A stretch of 64,000 nucleotides of DNA from Limnomonas spitsbergensis (Eukaryota; Chlorophyta; Chlorophyceae; Chlamydomonadales): the NCBI GenBank assembly GCA_037349105.1, contig JAYJMM010000029.1:1364001-1428000 (forward strand), given 5' to 3'. Below are positions 1 through 9,540 of the stretch, one piece after another. Every line of letters starts with the position of its first letter. The stretch's first letter is position 1. A program made the translations under genes and the position numbers. The notes under the pieces were generated by a model. The model was not told the DNA's origin and ran no database searches. It worked only from the letters and a program-made list of their open reading frames with translations.

Positions 1-1713
1 TCATGGAGACGGACGAGCAGCTGCAGAACCCAATCCTGGGCCCGCTGTTTCGCGGGCTGCTAGGGCAGATGGATAAAGGCCTCAACCCAGCAGAGAGCAT
101 CTTCCCGCTCACACGTCTGCCAGGTGCGGTGGAGATGTAGGATTGTAAGTGCGGCTTTGTTATAACGGCTCAGCACGTATTCAGCCGCAGCTCAGTTTCG
201 GACCGGCCTTCTGATGAGGCCTCATGCATGGCCAGTCATGTTACTTGGGTCTCAATCCAACAGAGAGCATCTTCCCACTCACACGTCTGCCTGGCATGGA
301 CTGACATGCCACCAGGAGGGCTCTGTGGCCATAGTTTTATTTGTAGCTTTTCTGAAAAGGAGCCTCACATTTCTGAGGGAGAAGAGAAGCTGAGAGGTGG
401 GCGTTGAAGGCCAGTGGTTGTCAGCCTGAGCCTGGCTGTGGGTGAATCCAAACCGGGTCCACCACCCTACAATGTCAGCAGTGTGCAGCGTCCAGGGTGC
501 CACGAGGTGCAGGGGAATAGCGCACGACAGCAAACAAAATACGTCGAAGTCACTGAAGCCCCAACAACAAACCATGTCCTGGTCGCTCCACATCCGCGCT
601 TGGGCAGTGCAGACTCTGTGCACCAGGACCAGCTCTGATGCCCTAGCACATGCATCTCCCATCACTCCTGTATACCTCGGCCCCTATTAGACGCAGTGCC
701 GTATCTCACGCTGCCTGTCTTGAACCTCGCTTTTATCATTCGGGGACTGAAATGTGTGATTAATCTTTTTTCTCCAATTGTGCTCCGTAGTCCTGGGTCT
801 GCCCACCCCCTTCCCCGTCCCCAACCTGACGCGGCTATACTTCAAATTTGGAACGCCTTATGACACCGCCACCATCAAGCTGGACCTTGACGATGCTGAG
901 AAGTGTCAGCAGCTGTACGATAGCATACGGAGCACCATCAACCAGGTGAGTGGGTGCATGGAAGGTGGATTGTTTTCTGTGATTTCAGACAAGCTCAGCA
1001 CGATGAACCAAGTGAAGAGATAATGGCAGCAGGATCATGGAGGTGAATGTTTTTTTTGTGATCGTTTACAGGGGGATCTGTGGATCAGGACTGTTGGCTT
1101 TGTAGAAATGCATAATGTGTAATAGTAGACAATTTATTTAACCATGTGGATGTTCTTTCAGTCCAGCAGAACACCGATAACCATGTCAGTGGCCGTTGTG
1201 GACAAGGGCCTGCCATGATGTAATAGACGGCACATCATGCATGGCAGGGTCTGCGTTATGGGGAGGCATCACACACAGACTGTCAGTGGAGCTTTCCATT
1301 ATGGCAGCTGGACGAGGGAGGGCTGGAGCCACATTTTTTCCCACCCCCCTCCTCTCCCCTATGCAAGGTCTTCTCTTTCATTGCTGAGGCATCTTGTGGA
1401 AGCCCTGAGTTGAAAGAAATGCTCAGGTCGTAAGCTGGCCTGATGCCTTGCCTGTCCTGGAGCTTCAGGAGAATCAAGAGTCATCTTTTACTTTGGCAAC
1501 CGTCAGCCCCCCCCTCTTTTTACTGACAGTCAGATGATCTTGATGCTTCAGGACCTGTCTGAACTGCAAACGTTCCGCGAGGGTGACGGCAACCGAGACT
1601 TGGGGGTCAGAGTACAGCGATCAGTGGCTGCCCTAATGGGTTCTGCAACCGCCCGGCAAGCGCAGCCAGGCCAGGAGGATGTGTGGGAGGATTCCGACAG
1701 CATTGAAAAATAA
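1..1713 (+). CDS. Phytyl ester synthase/DGAT-like acyltransferase (3' end only)
   Basis: Partial gene entering from the left edge. Exons 1-123, 791-945 and 1552-1713 (stop TAA 1711-1713) join in frame (phases 1 and 0). The piece reads as the C-terminal end of the plant PES1/PES2 esterase/lipase/thioesterase family: a segment ending FPLTRLP, then LGLPTPFPVPNLTRLYFKFG, which matches the family's RLYF-FG-P stretch in the acyltransferase half, followed by a helical stretch (DDAEKCQQLYDSIRSTINQ) and a polar tail ending DVWEDSDSIEK. Known family role: plastid enzymes making phytyl esters and triacylglycerol during chlorophyll breakdown. The catalytic HxxxxD and any hydrolase domain would lie upstream of the window, so activity cannot be judged. 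Intron 1 (124-790) holds a decayed copy of the exon 1 end. The next gene is convergent. Confidence 0.75.
249..300 (+). repeat. Decayed duplicate of PES exon 1 end inside its own intron
   Basis: Positions about 249-293 repeat exon 1 sequence 88-122 (CTCAACCCAGCAGAGAGCAT and the following FPLTRLP codons) with a few substitutions. The copy ends in CTGCCTGGCATGG where the real junction has CTGCCAG|GTGCGG, so the donor is destroyed. It sits 165 bp inside intron 1. Confidence 0.8.
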
Positions 1714-1751
1714 TTTGTGATCCTTTGTTGAACCTGACCAGCAAGCACGTC

Positions 1752-1756
1752 TTACA
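1752..1756 (-). terminator. Possible TGTAA poly(A) signal for the carrier gene
   Basis: TTACA on the plus strand (TGTAA on the minus strand), about 310 bp past the carrier stop codon and inside the region downstream of the convergent acyltransferase gene. TGTAA is the usual chlorophyte polyadenylation motif; a five-base match is weak by itself. Confidence 0.3.
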
Positions 1757-1899
1757 AATTGCTGGCGAAAATTCAAGAACTTGCTAATGCCCTACCGGAA
1801 CATAGGACAAGGAGGGGGAATGCTGCATGCAAGATAGGTGCAAGCGTTCCTAATATTCAATGACTGACATCGACAAGAACTAATAAAAGAAACAGCCCC

Positions 1900-1904
1900 T
1901 GTAA
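1900..1904 (+). terminator. TGTAA poly(A) signal for the acyltransferase gene
   Basis: TGTAAC lies 187 bp after the TAA stop, in the expected orientation. A TAATAAAAG run precedes it at about 1881. Confidence 0.45.
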
Positions 1905-2064
1905 CAGGCACTGTTCATTTCACATTGCTGCTGGGTCTAATTAGTGCCTCTGCCACTTGGTGTATCGCTTGTGCCGTTTCCAAGCCTTTATTAAGGAAGC
2001 ACAGTATATATCACACGGAAAAATTATTACTGCCTCTCATCCACATCCCGTCTGAAAAAGTGAG

Positions 2065-5000
2065 CTACTTTCTCTGCTCCTCCAGGTAGTCCACACTTAT
2101 ATTCTTCACTCCATTCAGGATGAATGTGGCAGCTGTGAAGGAACAGGGCAAAAGGGGTCAGGGGCATGAGAAGAACAAGCAAATGCACAGATGCTGGATG
2201 TTATATGAATTGCCAAGTTTGGTCACACCTGTACGAATGTTTACACTGCGTAACACATTTGAACACCTAGCAAGTTGTTTTCATATATAAAAATTAATGT
2301 AAGCTGCCCCGCCCCGCCTCCCACCAATGATCCTAGCCATGCGGGGCATCATGCCGCTCCACAGCCTCCTTAAGCCACCCTCAAACATGTAGATGTTGTA
2401 CAAGGTTGAGCGCAGGGTCATGTACTCGGGCTTGGCATACATGTTGGCCTGCAGATATAGAAAGTGAAGTTCCGTAAGCTGTTCTCCATAGGCCAGGAGC
2501 ACTTGCCCCAGCAAGGTCAACCACACGCACATCAAATCATCATCATCCATATGCCTGCATGGAGGGCCCACAGAACACTTTCGCCAATCTGAATTATTTT
2601 GTGCACCTTCGGGTGGCTAGGCTGCCACCACTGGGCCAGTCAGGACCCCCCTTGACCAGTCTGCTGTCAGTGGCCCAATCAATAGGCACCTTGCAGCATC
2701 AGCCCCTCCCGATGGTAGCTGAAATATAGCTGAACGCCTGAACCACCCTTGAGTGAACAGAATAGGCCCTATACCAGTTTACCTGCATCTTGGTCTTGGC
2801 CGTGTCAAACGGGTGGGAGCAGATGGCCCCAAAGAAGCCCCCCGTGATCCCGGCAACAGCAAGGGTCGTGCCGGGAGACATCACCTGCAGGACAGTAGTA
2901 GCAGCAGCAAGGGGTGCAAAGCAATCAGCCACATTGGCAGTTGTAGGGGGGCTCATTGGGCAGCAGGACAGTAGGGTGCGTCAGGCATTCGAAATCTTGA
3001 CTCGCTACCAATGCTGGCTCCAAAATTAATGAGTTAAACGGACAGCCCAAGCAGCTTGGATGATTAGCCGCACTTGCATCAGGCGGCAGTATGTGGCCGC
3101 CTATCAAAACCTTGACATTGTATGGTCACACTCCCAAGCCCTGGCACTCCGGCAGTAGCCACACTTCCAAAGCCTGGAATGTTTCACACTTCCATACCCT
3201 GACAATGGTTCCCACCTCGCTGTAGTTTTCGTCCAGCACCTGTTTGAGCACCGGGAAGAGCCCGAGGTACCCAGCCGCGTACAGGGTCTCACGGCACATG
3301 GTAGGCAGCTACAGAAGCAAGGCACGGGCTGAACAATCAGCAAAGAACAGCATCAAGAGATTCAGGTGTGAGAGAGCCACTCTGCCATGTCAAGGTGCCA
3401 CATGCCATTCTGCTATGAGAGTGCCAGCTGTGATAGTGCCACTCTGCCATTTCAATAGGAGCCACAAAGCCCTGTCAAAGAAGAGATCAGTGCAATCTGG
3501 GTGTGCCAGCTGCATCTCCCTACAGCCCTGGTCAGTCAGCCAGGCAGGCATACATGCGGGATCATATACAACCACCCTTCCCTAGATGGCAAAGTCCAAC
3601 CCTCATGTTAGGGGATATTCAGCTACAATTCAGCACAATCACAGCCCACAGCCGTGGAGTTGTGGTACAGGGAGCCCAGGTGCATTGGGCCCGGGCATTG
3701 GCTGGTGAAGGTTTGCCTCTGTCCGCCCAGTGGTGGCCACCCAACGGCATGATCAAGGCAGTCTGGCGCGCAATCACTAAACGCTGGCATGCACCCACCA
3801 CTCCTCTTGTGATGGTCGCTATCCCGTGTGTTTGAAAGATCTGGCTCGCTTGGTTGGCCAGGGACATGCCGGTTTTCTGCCGGCGGCAACAGGAGGGGAT
3901 CAAGGTTAGAGCGGCACATGCTGCTGGTGTATGGCTCCTGCTGTCAAACACCTTTGTTCAATCCAGCAGTGTGACGTGTTACTCCTCCTGAAGTATAAAC
4001 ACCGTCGCCACGCTTGCAGAGATAACGTGCACAGAAGATTTGCACTGTCAATGATGCCATGCCCTGTCATGCCCATATGCCACGCATCCTGTACCACGCC
4101 ATGCCAAACCCTGGGTCCAACGTCCTGCTCTGTTCCATGCAATGCATCCCCCTTCATGCCATGCACCCCTCTTCATGCCATGCATCCCCCTCTTTGCCAT
4201 GCACCCCCCCTTCATGCCATGCAGCCCCTTTCATGCCATGCATCGCCCTTCATGCCAGTGCATACCTGTTGATGGATGATAATCAGCTCAGAGGGTGAGG
4301 CTATCAGCCCCGAGGCTGCTCCCGCCACTGCGGCACTGCCAAACCGCTCCACGCTGGTCAGTTGGGATTCCGACTTGCCCAGCACACTCTGAGAGAACAG
4401 CCGGTTGACGCCGAACTGCGATGCTGTGATGGGCGCCATGCTGACAACGTTCATCTGCAGGAGCCAGAGGCGGTGAATCACTGCTTATTTCAGGTCGCTT
4501 CAGCTGCGCTTCAGCCACAACCCGGCTTATGGCCGACAGGGCTGGGTGCAGCAAGCCCTCTGCATGGTCAGCCAGCCGAAGGCTGGTCAGGGTATGGTAC
4601 CCAGCAGCCCAGTGGTGGCTGCCCACCAGCCCTCCAAAAGTGGTCTGGTTTGCACAAACATGAACACTGGTACCAGTATGGCACATAAAATCCATAAGGC
4701 TCTCTTCTTAGAGGGCGCCGTACGAGACACTACCGGCAGGGTGGCTGCACCAGCAACTGCCCCAGGTATTCCGATGCTGCTTACAGGTCTCAGGTGGCTC
4801 TCAGGTTGATCTTGATGCACACTCAGGGAGTTCGCCTTAGGGCAGCATGCCCCCTCATGCCCCCTCATGCAAAGCACACCTGTCCAGTACCGAATGCGGA
4901 ATTCAACTCACCGGCAGCCCACGATATAAGTGTAAGATGTTCTTAGGGATAGGCCTCCCCTCTTGCATAGCATTCTTGATGGCAACCTATGGAGAAGAAC

Positions 5001-5573
5001 AGGCTGTTTGTAAGCTGCGTTTTGGCAGTGAAATAGGCTGTGTGAGGACAGTGGGGGCTATTTTTTGAGTCCCTGTCAGCGTTTCACTGCCTGTGTCTAG
5101 AGGACTGTGAAGATCCGAAGAGGAGTAGTTTGCGTTTGGATCGGTTTCGGTAGTGGAATGGGTTTCACTAGCGTTTTGCTACCCGTTCCAGTTGTGGATT
5201 CCAACCAGCATGGGGGCAGCAGGCATGTTCAAGAAATGAAGACTGAGCTCAAACACACTTTCAGCTGGGCATTTAAGCATGCTGCCAACTGGTTAGGACA
5301 GCATGGAGGTGTGTCGGTTCATGTCCTCAACATGGGGTGGGCTGTCATTCAGAACTAGCGGATGTGGACGCACCGTGGGTTGCATCATGCACACTTCGAA
5401 GCTCCCGCTCATAGCCCCTGAAAGCAATGTTCAGTCAGCATCCAGTCACCAGACCTCAGCACTGACTCGAAAGCTTGATTATAAAGACAGGGAACGCTTT
5501 GATTAGATCTGCCGCCGTCACGTTTCCATACCACCTCACCAATCAGCGTATGTTCGAATGGAGTCACCGTCAT
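2065..5573 (-). CDS. Mitochondrial carrier (SLC25) family protein
   Basis: Nine exons on the minus strand: 5540-5573, 5374-5417, 4912-4986, 4266-4454, 3799-3876, 3216-3308, 2783-2884, 2325-2448, 2065-2132; all phases agree, giving a 268-residue protein, close to the usual ~300 of the family. Start chosen as the first Met (MTVTPFEHTLIG). Three repeats are visible. Repeat 1 has MMQPTVAIKNAM, so its PxDxxK signature has Val for the acidic residue, followed by LHLYRGLPMNVVSMAPITAS. Repeat 2 has SPSELIIIHQQKTG and TRGVLPTMCRETLYAAGYLG. Repeat 3 has a canonical SHPFDTAKTKMQ and LWSGMMPRMARIIG. Family function: exchange of metabolites across the inner mitochondrial membrane; the GxxPRxxR end and overall pattern are compatible with di/tricarboxylate-type carriers, but the substrate is not determined. 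A divergent TPR gene starts 616 bp away. Introns hold three MITE copies and a minisatellite. Confidence 0.88.
2605..2740 (+). repeat. MITE-like repeat, copy 1
   Basis: In a carrier intron. Head ATTTTGTGCACC, core GCTGCCACCACTGGGCC, tail GTAGCTGAAATATAGCTGAA. Diverged but full length, forward orientation. Confidence 0.7.
3606..3783 (-). repeat. MITE-like repeat, copy 2
   Basis: Reverse orientation in a carrier intron: starts TTCAGCTACAATTCAGC, contains CCCAGTGGTGGCCACCCAAC, ends CTGGCGCGCAATCACTAAA. Confidence 0.75.
4055..4262. repeat. Minisatellite (~20-bp CATGCCATGCA/CCCCCTT units) at a splice donor
   Basis: Irregular array of CATGCCATGCAyCCCCC-type units that begins directly beside the 5' splice site of the carrier exon 4266-4454 (donor at 4265-4264 on the minus strand). 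The first units overlap the intron start. Confidence 0.75.
4474..4670 (-). repeat. MITE-like repeat, copy 3
   Basis: Reverse copy in a carrier intron: GCTTCAGCCACAACCCGGC, GCCCAGTGGTGGCTGCCCAC, and the terminus TTTGCACAAACATGAACACTG, the inverse of the family's CAGTGTTCAT end. Confidence 0.75.
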
Positions 5574-6188
5574 GTCGGATGCCTGCTGTCGCGGAGAAGG
5601 CACTCGACGTGGATACTGCGTCAGCCTCCTAGTGGTGACTCACGACCCCGTGTAACGCCTGAGCTAACGAACGCAGGTCCAATGATGAATCTGATATGGG
5701 CGTTAATTTCTTAAGAATGAAGAAAGACAACGCACAGCGGCTTGACCCTAGGAATACGGCACCAGTCCACCTCCCGCGAAGTATGCAACTTCCAGCTGGG
5801 ACACGGGCATGTGTGAACTTGGCTGAATTATAGCCTGTTTCCGGTGGGCAGATGACCAGAGGAAATCGATTGTTTTCCCTCATCAAGATTCGCACATGAA
5901 AGTCGCACATGAACCACTCAGCGGTAAAGTTCACATGTGTGGGGTTGTGTTCACACCTTCAATTTTATCCAGCTGATTGCCCATGCTCAGCTGATCTAAT
6001 CGTAGGCCAGCCTGTCGAGTCTTCAAGTGTCCACACGACAAAATGATGGCAGCTTCTTTCGCTCTCAGCAGATGCAGCGTGTTACGTGTGCGCACTGAAA
6101 CCAGTTGCCGAAGGTGTGCTGACCCGTCTCGTGCATCGTGCATGCACTCCGATTGAATCTTAAGCCGTATTCCTGAAGCCAAGCTGTG
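5574..6188. promoter_or_regulatory. Divergent promoter region, carrier / TPR gene
   Basis: 615 bp between the start codons of two head-to-head genes, so it must contain both promoters and 5' UTRs. No TATA box or known motif could be assigned. Part of it may be an untranslated exon of the TPR gene. Confidence 0.5.
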
Positions 6189-7692
6189 ATGCTTTTTCAT
6201 TTGTCTCTGATCAGTTTATCCAGGCCATCGGTCTTTCACTGTCAATTCCGAGCCCCAGCGGCAACGCAGGACCATAGAGGCATGGCCTCATTGGTCCGAG
6301 CCCTCGAGGGAGAGCCCTCAGCTGCCATGACAGTGTACGATCTTGAAACTGTGGACACTTATAAAGAAGCTCTTGACCTTGGCGTGCTCCTGTGCACGGA
6401 GAAGAGGTGGGACAGGGTGCCATGCAGCCGATGCCTGAGGTCTTGCAGCAAAGTACCGTACCTGTCTATGGCCACCTGATGCTTGAGATATGCACCAGAA
6501 CATCTTTTGAGTGGCCGCGGGGTGATTACCACTAGGCGAACTGGGACCAAAGCTTGAGCGGCCTAAAACCGGTGGCCCAAGCAGCGGGGCTTGCTGCAGT
6601 AGGTCCCCTGGGAGCAGTTTGGGATGTAGCCTAAGGGTAGCTCAACATGCAATTGTAATAACAATGGTGGCCACCAGACATCTGAGTCTACTGGTACTCC
6701 CTGACCGGCCCACAGGTGGGGTGAAGCTCTGGCGATATTTGAGAAGTCTCTGACGCTGCCCGGGACCGGCCTGAAGAGGTTCAGGTGCGACCTGTTGAGG
6801 AGGCTCGGAATACACCGAGCTATGTCATGATTTCTACTCGTCTACCAATCAGCTACAAATCTATGTATGGCCGAGAGGACCTGGTGCAGGTAGCCCTCTT
6901 TCCTGGGTCTCTGGACGATCATAGTTCAATGCGAATGGGCCCCATGGTGACCTCCCCAAAGGGCAGTCTGGTTCACATCACAAAATGATGGGTGTGCTAC
7001 TGTGCTAAACTGCTCATCCCCTGTGCTGTTATGTGCCCTATGATTGGCAAAGCTGAGGCCTGCCTGCATGCCGGCCAACCCACCTCTCTGCTCCTGACCT
7101 GGCTTCCCAGCTGCCAGGCCAGAGCTGCCTTGTAGAGACTGGGGGGAAAGCTTGCAGCCCCAGGATACGTTCTTCAGGCTTCAGAGGTTCCCTGCTGGGC
7201 CCGCTGCAGGGACAAGCCGCGCACCATCAGTGATGTGGAGAGGGCGGCTGCCCTGTACAACATGGCCTGCTGCCACGCCCGCCTCAATGATGCCCGGACA
7301 GCACTGGTGTCCTTGGCAGGTGGGGCATGCGCAGACGCTGCTGAACTCCAATTCTGGCATACGAGAAAATTAATTCGTGTAGTAGCCATTGGGGCAGAAG
7401 CTACCCGCCTCTCTTTTTGGCAGATACTGGCGGCTGTCGTTACATCTAGGGGTCTGCAAACTTATTTAGAATCTCGGTGTACTTGTATATACCGTATGTA
7501 CGGCATATATTATATAACCCTTTGGGCAATATCTCTTTGCGTCTGTTCTGCTGTTCATGTCAACCCAGCTTTTCACCGGCAGTTGTGAAGGTTCCTGTTG
7601 TGCCGACCTCTTTCCCTTCAAGGCTTCTGCTTGGCGTGCCTTCAGCTCTTGAGCATGGACCCGGGTACGGATTCCCGCCCTTCATATTGATC

Positions 7693-7725
<33 letters not shown>

Positions 7726-8240
7726 ATACTGACGCTGCCTGCGTCACCACCTCCTGTCCAGGATGCATGGAGGCTGGGTTTGAGAATTACAAGCAGATCC
7801 GATCCGACCCTGACCTAGAGATTGTGCGGGCTGATGAGAGGTTTGAGGTAAGGCACGCTGGCCAGTGCTAATTTTGGTGCGCACCTGAGCACCTTTGGGG
7901 GGATTCCAGGCAGCTTTCACGAAGTACATGGGCAGCGAAGATTGACCGATCAAGGCTGATGGCCCAAGCAAGTGACAGAGCTTGCTGCACCAAAGTCTGC
8001 CAGCCTTGGGCAAATTAGCCCAAGATGAATTATGGCTGAGGCACGCTCAATTAATCAGTGGCGCTGGCTATGAAGTCTGCCTCTTCAATATCCCGTTCAT
8101 CATTGTGTACTCATTCCAACTATCCAGGCAAGCTTCCATTCGCCCCCCTTGCATTTCTGCTGCAGGTGTTGATGACGAGGTTTCAGCCCAAGAAGAGTGA
8201 AGGAATGTTTGGCAGCTTCTTTGATGGCTTCAAGTCTTGA
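6189..8240 (+). CDS. Short TPR protein, similar to the C-terminus of MET1/TEF30
   Basis: Exons 6189-6406, 6716-6784, 7210-7319, 7762-7847 and 8166-8240 join in frame to 185 residues. After an N-terminal region that could be a plastid transit peptide (rich in Ser, Arg and Ala, few acidic residues) come TPR-like helices: DTYKEALDLGVLLCTEKRWG, EALAIFEKSL, then a second pair ALYNMACCHARLNDARTALV. The C-terminus has ENYKQIRSDPDLEIVRADER, closely matching the conserved KxIRSDPDL block at the end of the thylakoid photosystem II assembly protein MET1 (Arabidopsis) / TEF30 (Chlamydomonas), and ends GMFGSFFDGFKS. The PDZ domain that MET1 carries is absent from this model; the start is uncertain and an upstream exon could have been missed. 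A function in plastid complex assembly is an inference from the C-terminal match only. Confidence 0.75.
6515..6645 (+). repeat. MITE-like repeat, copy 4 (partial)
   Basis: In intron 1 of the TPR gene. Core GGTGGCCCAAGCAGCGGGGC and TTGCTGCAGTAGG are clear; the head is eroded. Confidence 0.65.
7690..7727 (+). repeat. (CTG)n microsatellite
   Basis: About ten CTG triplets in intron 3 of the TPR gene, about 35 bp upstream of the exon 4 acceptor. Confidence 0.9.
7863..8056 (+). repeat. MITE-like repeat, copy 5
   Basis: Intron 4 of the TPR gene. Head CAGTGCTAATTTTGGTGCGC, middle GATGGCCCAAGCAAGTGAC and AGCTTGCTGCACCAAAG, tail ATGGCTGAGGCACGCTC. Confidence 0.75.
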
Positions 8241-9540
8241 TCCGTTGCATAACACCTTGTTCGCCATACCTTCTAGTTGTTGGATTGGTAAATGTTGTAG
8301 GGTGCTGACCATATTGCTCAATTCGTGTTTAGCAACACCCGACTGCGTCCTGGCACAGTACATGGGTTTGTTCGTTGCTAATGGTGAGAGCGCAATGGTT
8401 GAAAGGGATTTCTAGGCCCCAGGAGTGACATACCGGTTTGCAAATGATTAAAAACCGGTATGATGACATTAGCTGGGAATTTCAATTGGTGTCCATTATC
8501 TCATTGAGCGTTCAGACGGCGCTTTTAACTAAAACACACAAAAACGTTTAACGTACCAACAATAAAACAGGCAGGCCCTGGTAGCCCCTGTGGACTTCCA
8601 CCTACCTACCGCTCAAGAAAACCAACGACTCCCCTTACCGCTAGTTTTCAGGCCGTGTTTTTTAGGATGATGAACGATTGGCTGGTAGGGGATGAGCAAG
8701 CTCAATTCCAGCTATCATGCGCTGCTAGGACCATGGTGGAACCATGCCACCCTCCTACATGAGGGGGGAAGGAACACGGTACCTAGAAAACTGATCCAAG
8801 GTGCAGCCAAACCCACATCCTATGTTATGGGGCAGGAACTTAAAATCCGGTGTCCTACACAGGGGGAGAGAGAGGATCGTTTGGCGGTTTCAAGCCCTGA
8901 ACCATTCGGTATGGGTATTGGATGCCCGTATTTACTGGCTGGAAGTACAAGGGACTGTTGGGCAGCCATGCGGCCTAGCCTTTTTCGGCAGGGCCCAGAG
9001 GTGTCACATCATTGACTTCCAACTCTGCGGCCGGCCTCCTGTGTAATCCCGTCAATCAATCAAAGTCTGAAAGTTGGCACCAGGGCTTGCAAAGGTACAC
9101 ATCTAGGAGGGGCTGGTGCCCGTCCTCTGTACACCCCGAGCACCCTATACTCTCCTGATAAGAGTCCTGAAAGGTATCACGACCCTACCCATTTCTGGAG
9201 GATAAACCATGGAACATGTGACTGCGAAAAGTAGCCCATGGGCAGTACTGAATCCGCACTGAACATGGGCATATGGCACTGTAAGGAGGAGGGCACTGTG
9301 TACTCGGGTAATCCTGAAGGCAAGCACGAAAGCCCATAACATCAGCTCTCATGGGCCGAAATATGCACCCTGCCCCAGCCCTCAGCACATGGTGCACATC
9401 CCAGAGAAATCCTGGGATCATTTTCTACCTGAAGGCCACAAGCTTCGAATGCCACACAGCACATCCATATGGTCATTCCCCTCTCAGCATTGTGTCATCT
9501 GAGTCGTACAGCCAAATAAGTCACCTCTTTCCTGCCTATC
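8241..9540. other. Convergent intergenic region
   Basis: 1.3 kb between the TPR gene and SGNH gene A stops. It contains both 3' UTRs and, at about 8690-9200, a moderately GC-rich stretch with short open frames that match no family I know. Part of it (about 8960-9022) recurs near 48.9 kb, so a mobile-element remnant is possible. Confidence 0.4.
8960..9022 (+). repeat. Dispersed repeat shared with 48893-48955
   Basis: GTTGGGCAGCCATGCGGCC followed by a TTTTTCGGCAGG stretch and CCCAGAGGTGTCACATCATT aligns with the 48.9-kb segment over about 60 bp with a few gaps. Only two copies were seen, so its class cannot be given. Confidence 0.6.

Larger units (their letters stand above)
1714..2064. other. 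Convergent intergenic region
   Basis: 351 bp between the acyltransferase stop and the carrier stop, so it holds both 3' UTRs. It is rather A/T-rich compared with the exons. The two best polyadenylation candidates imply that the transcripts overlap tail to tail. Nothing else recognised. Confidence 0.5.

Noticed and set aside
8692..9046. Plus-strand ORFs of 107 and 81 codons
   Set aside because: No family match; overlap a dispersed repeat.
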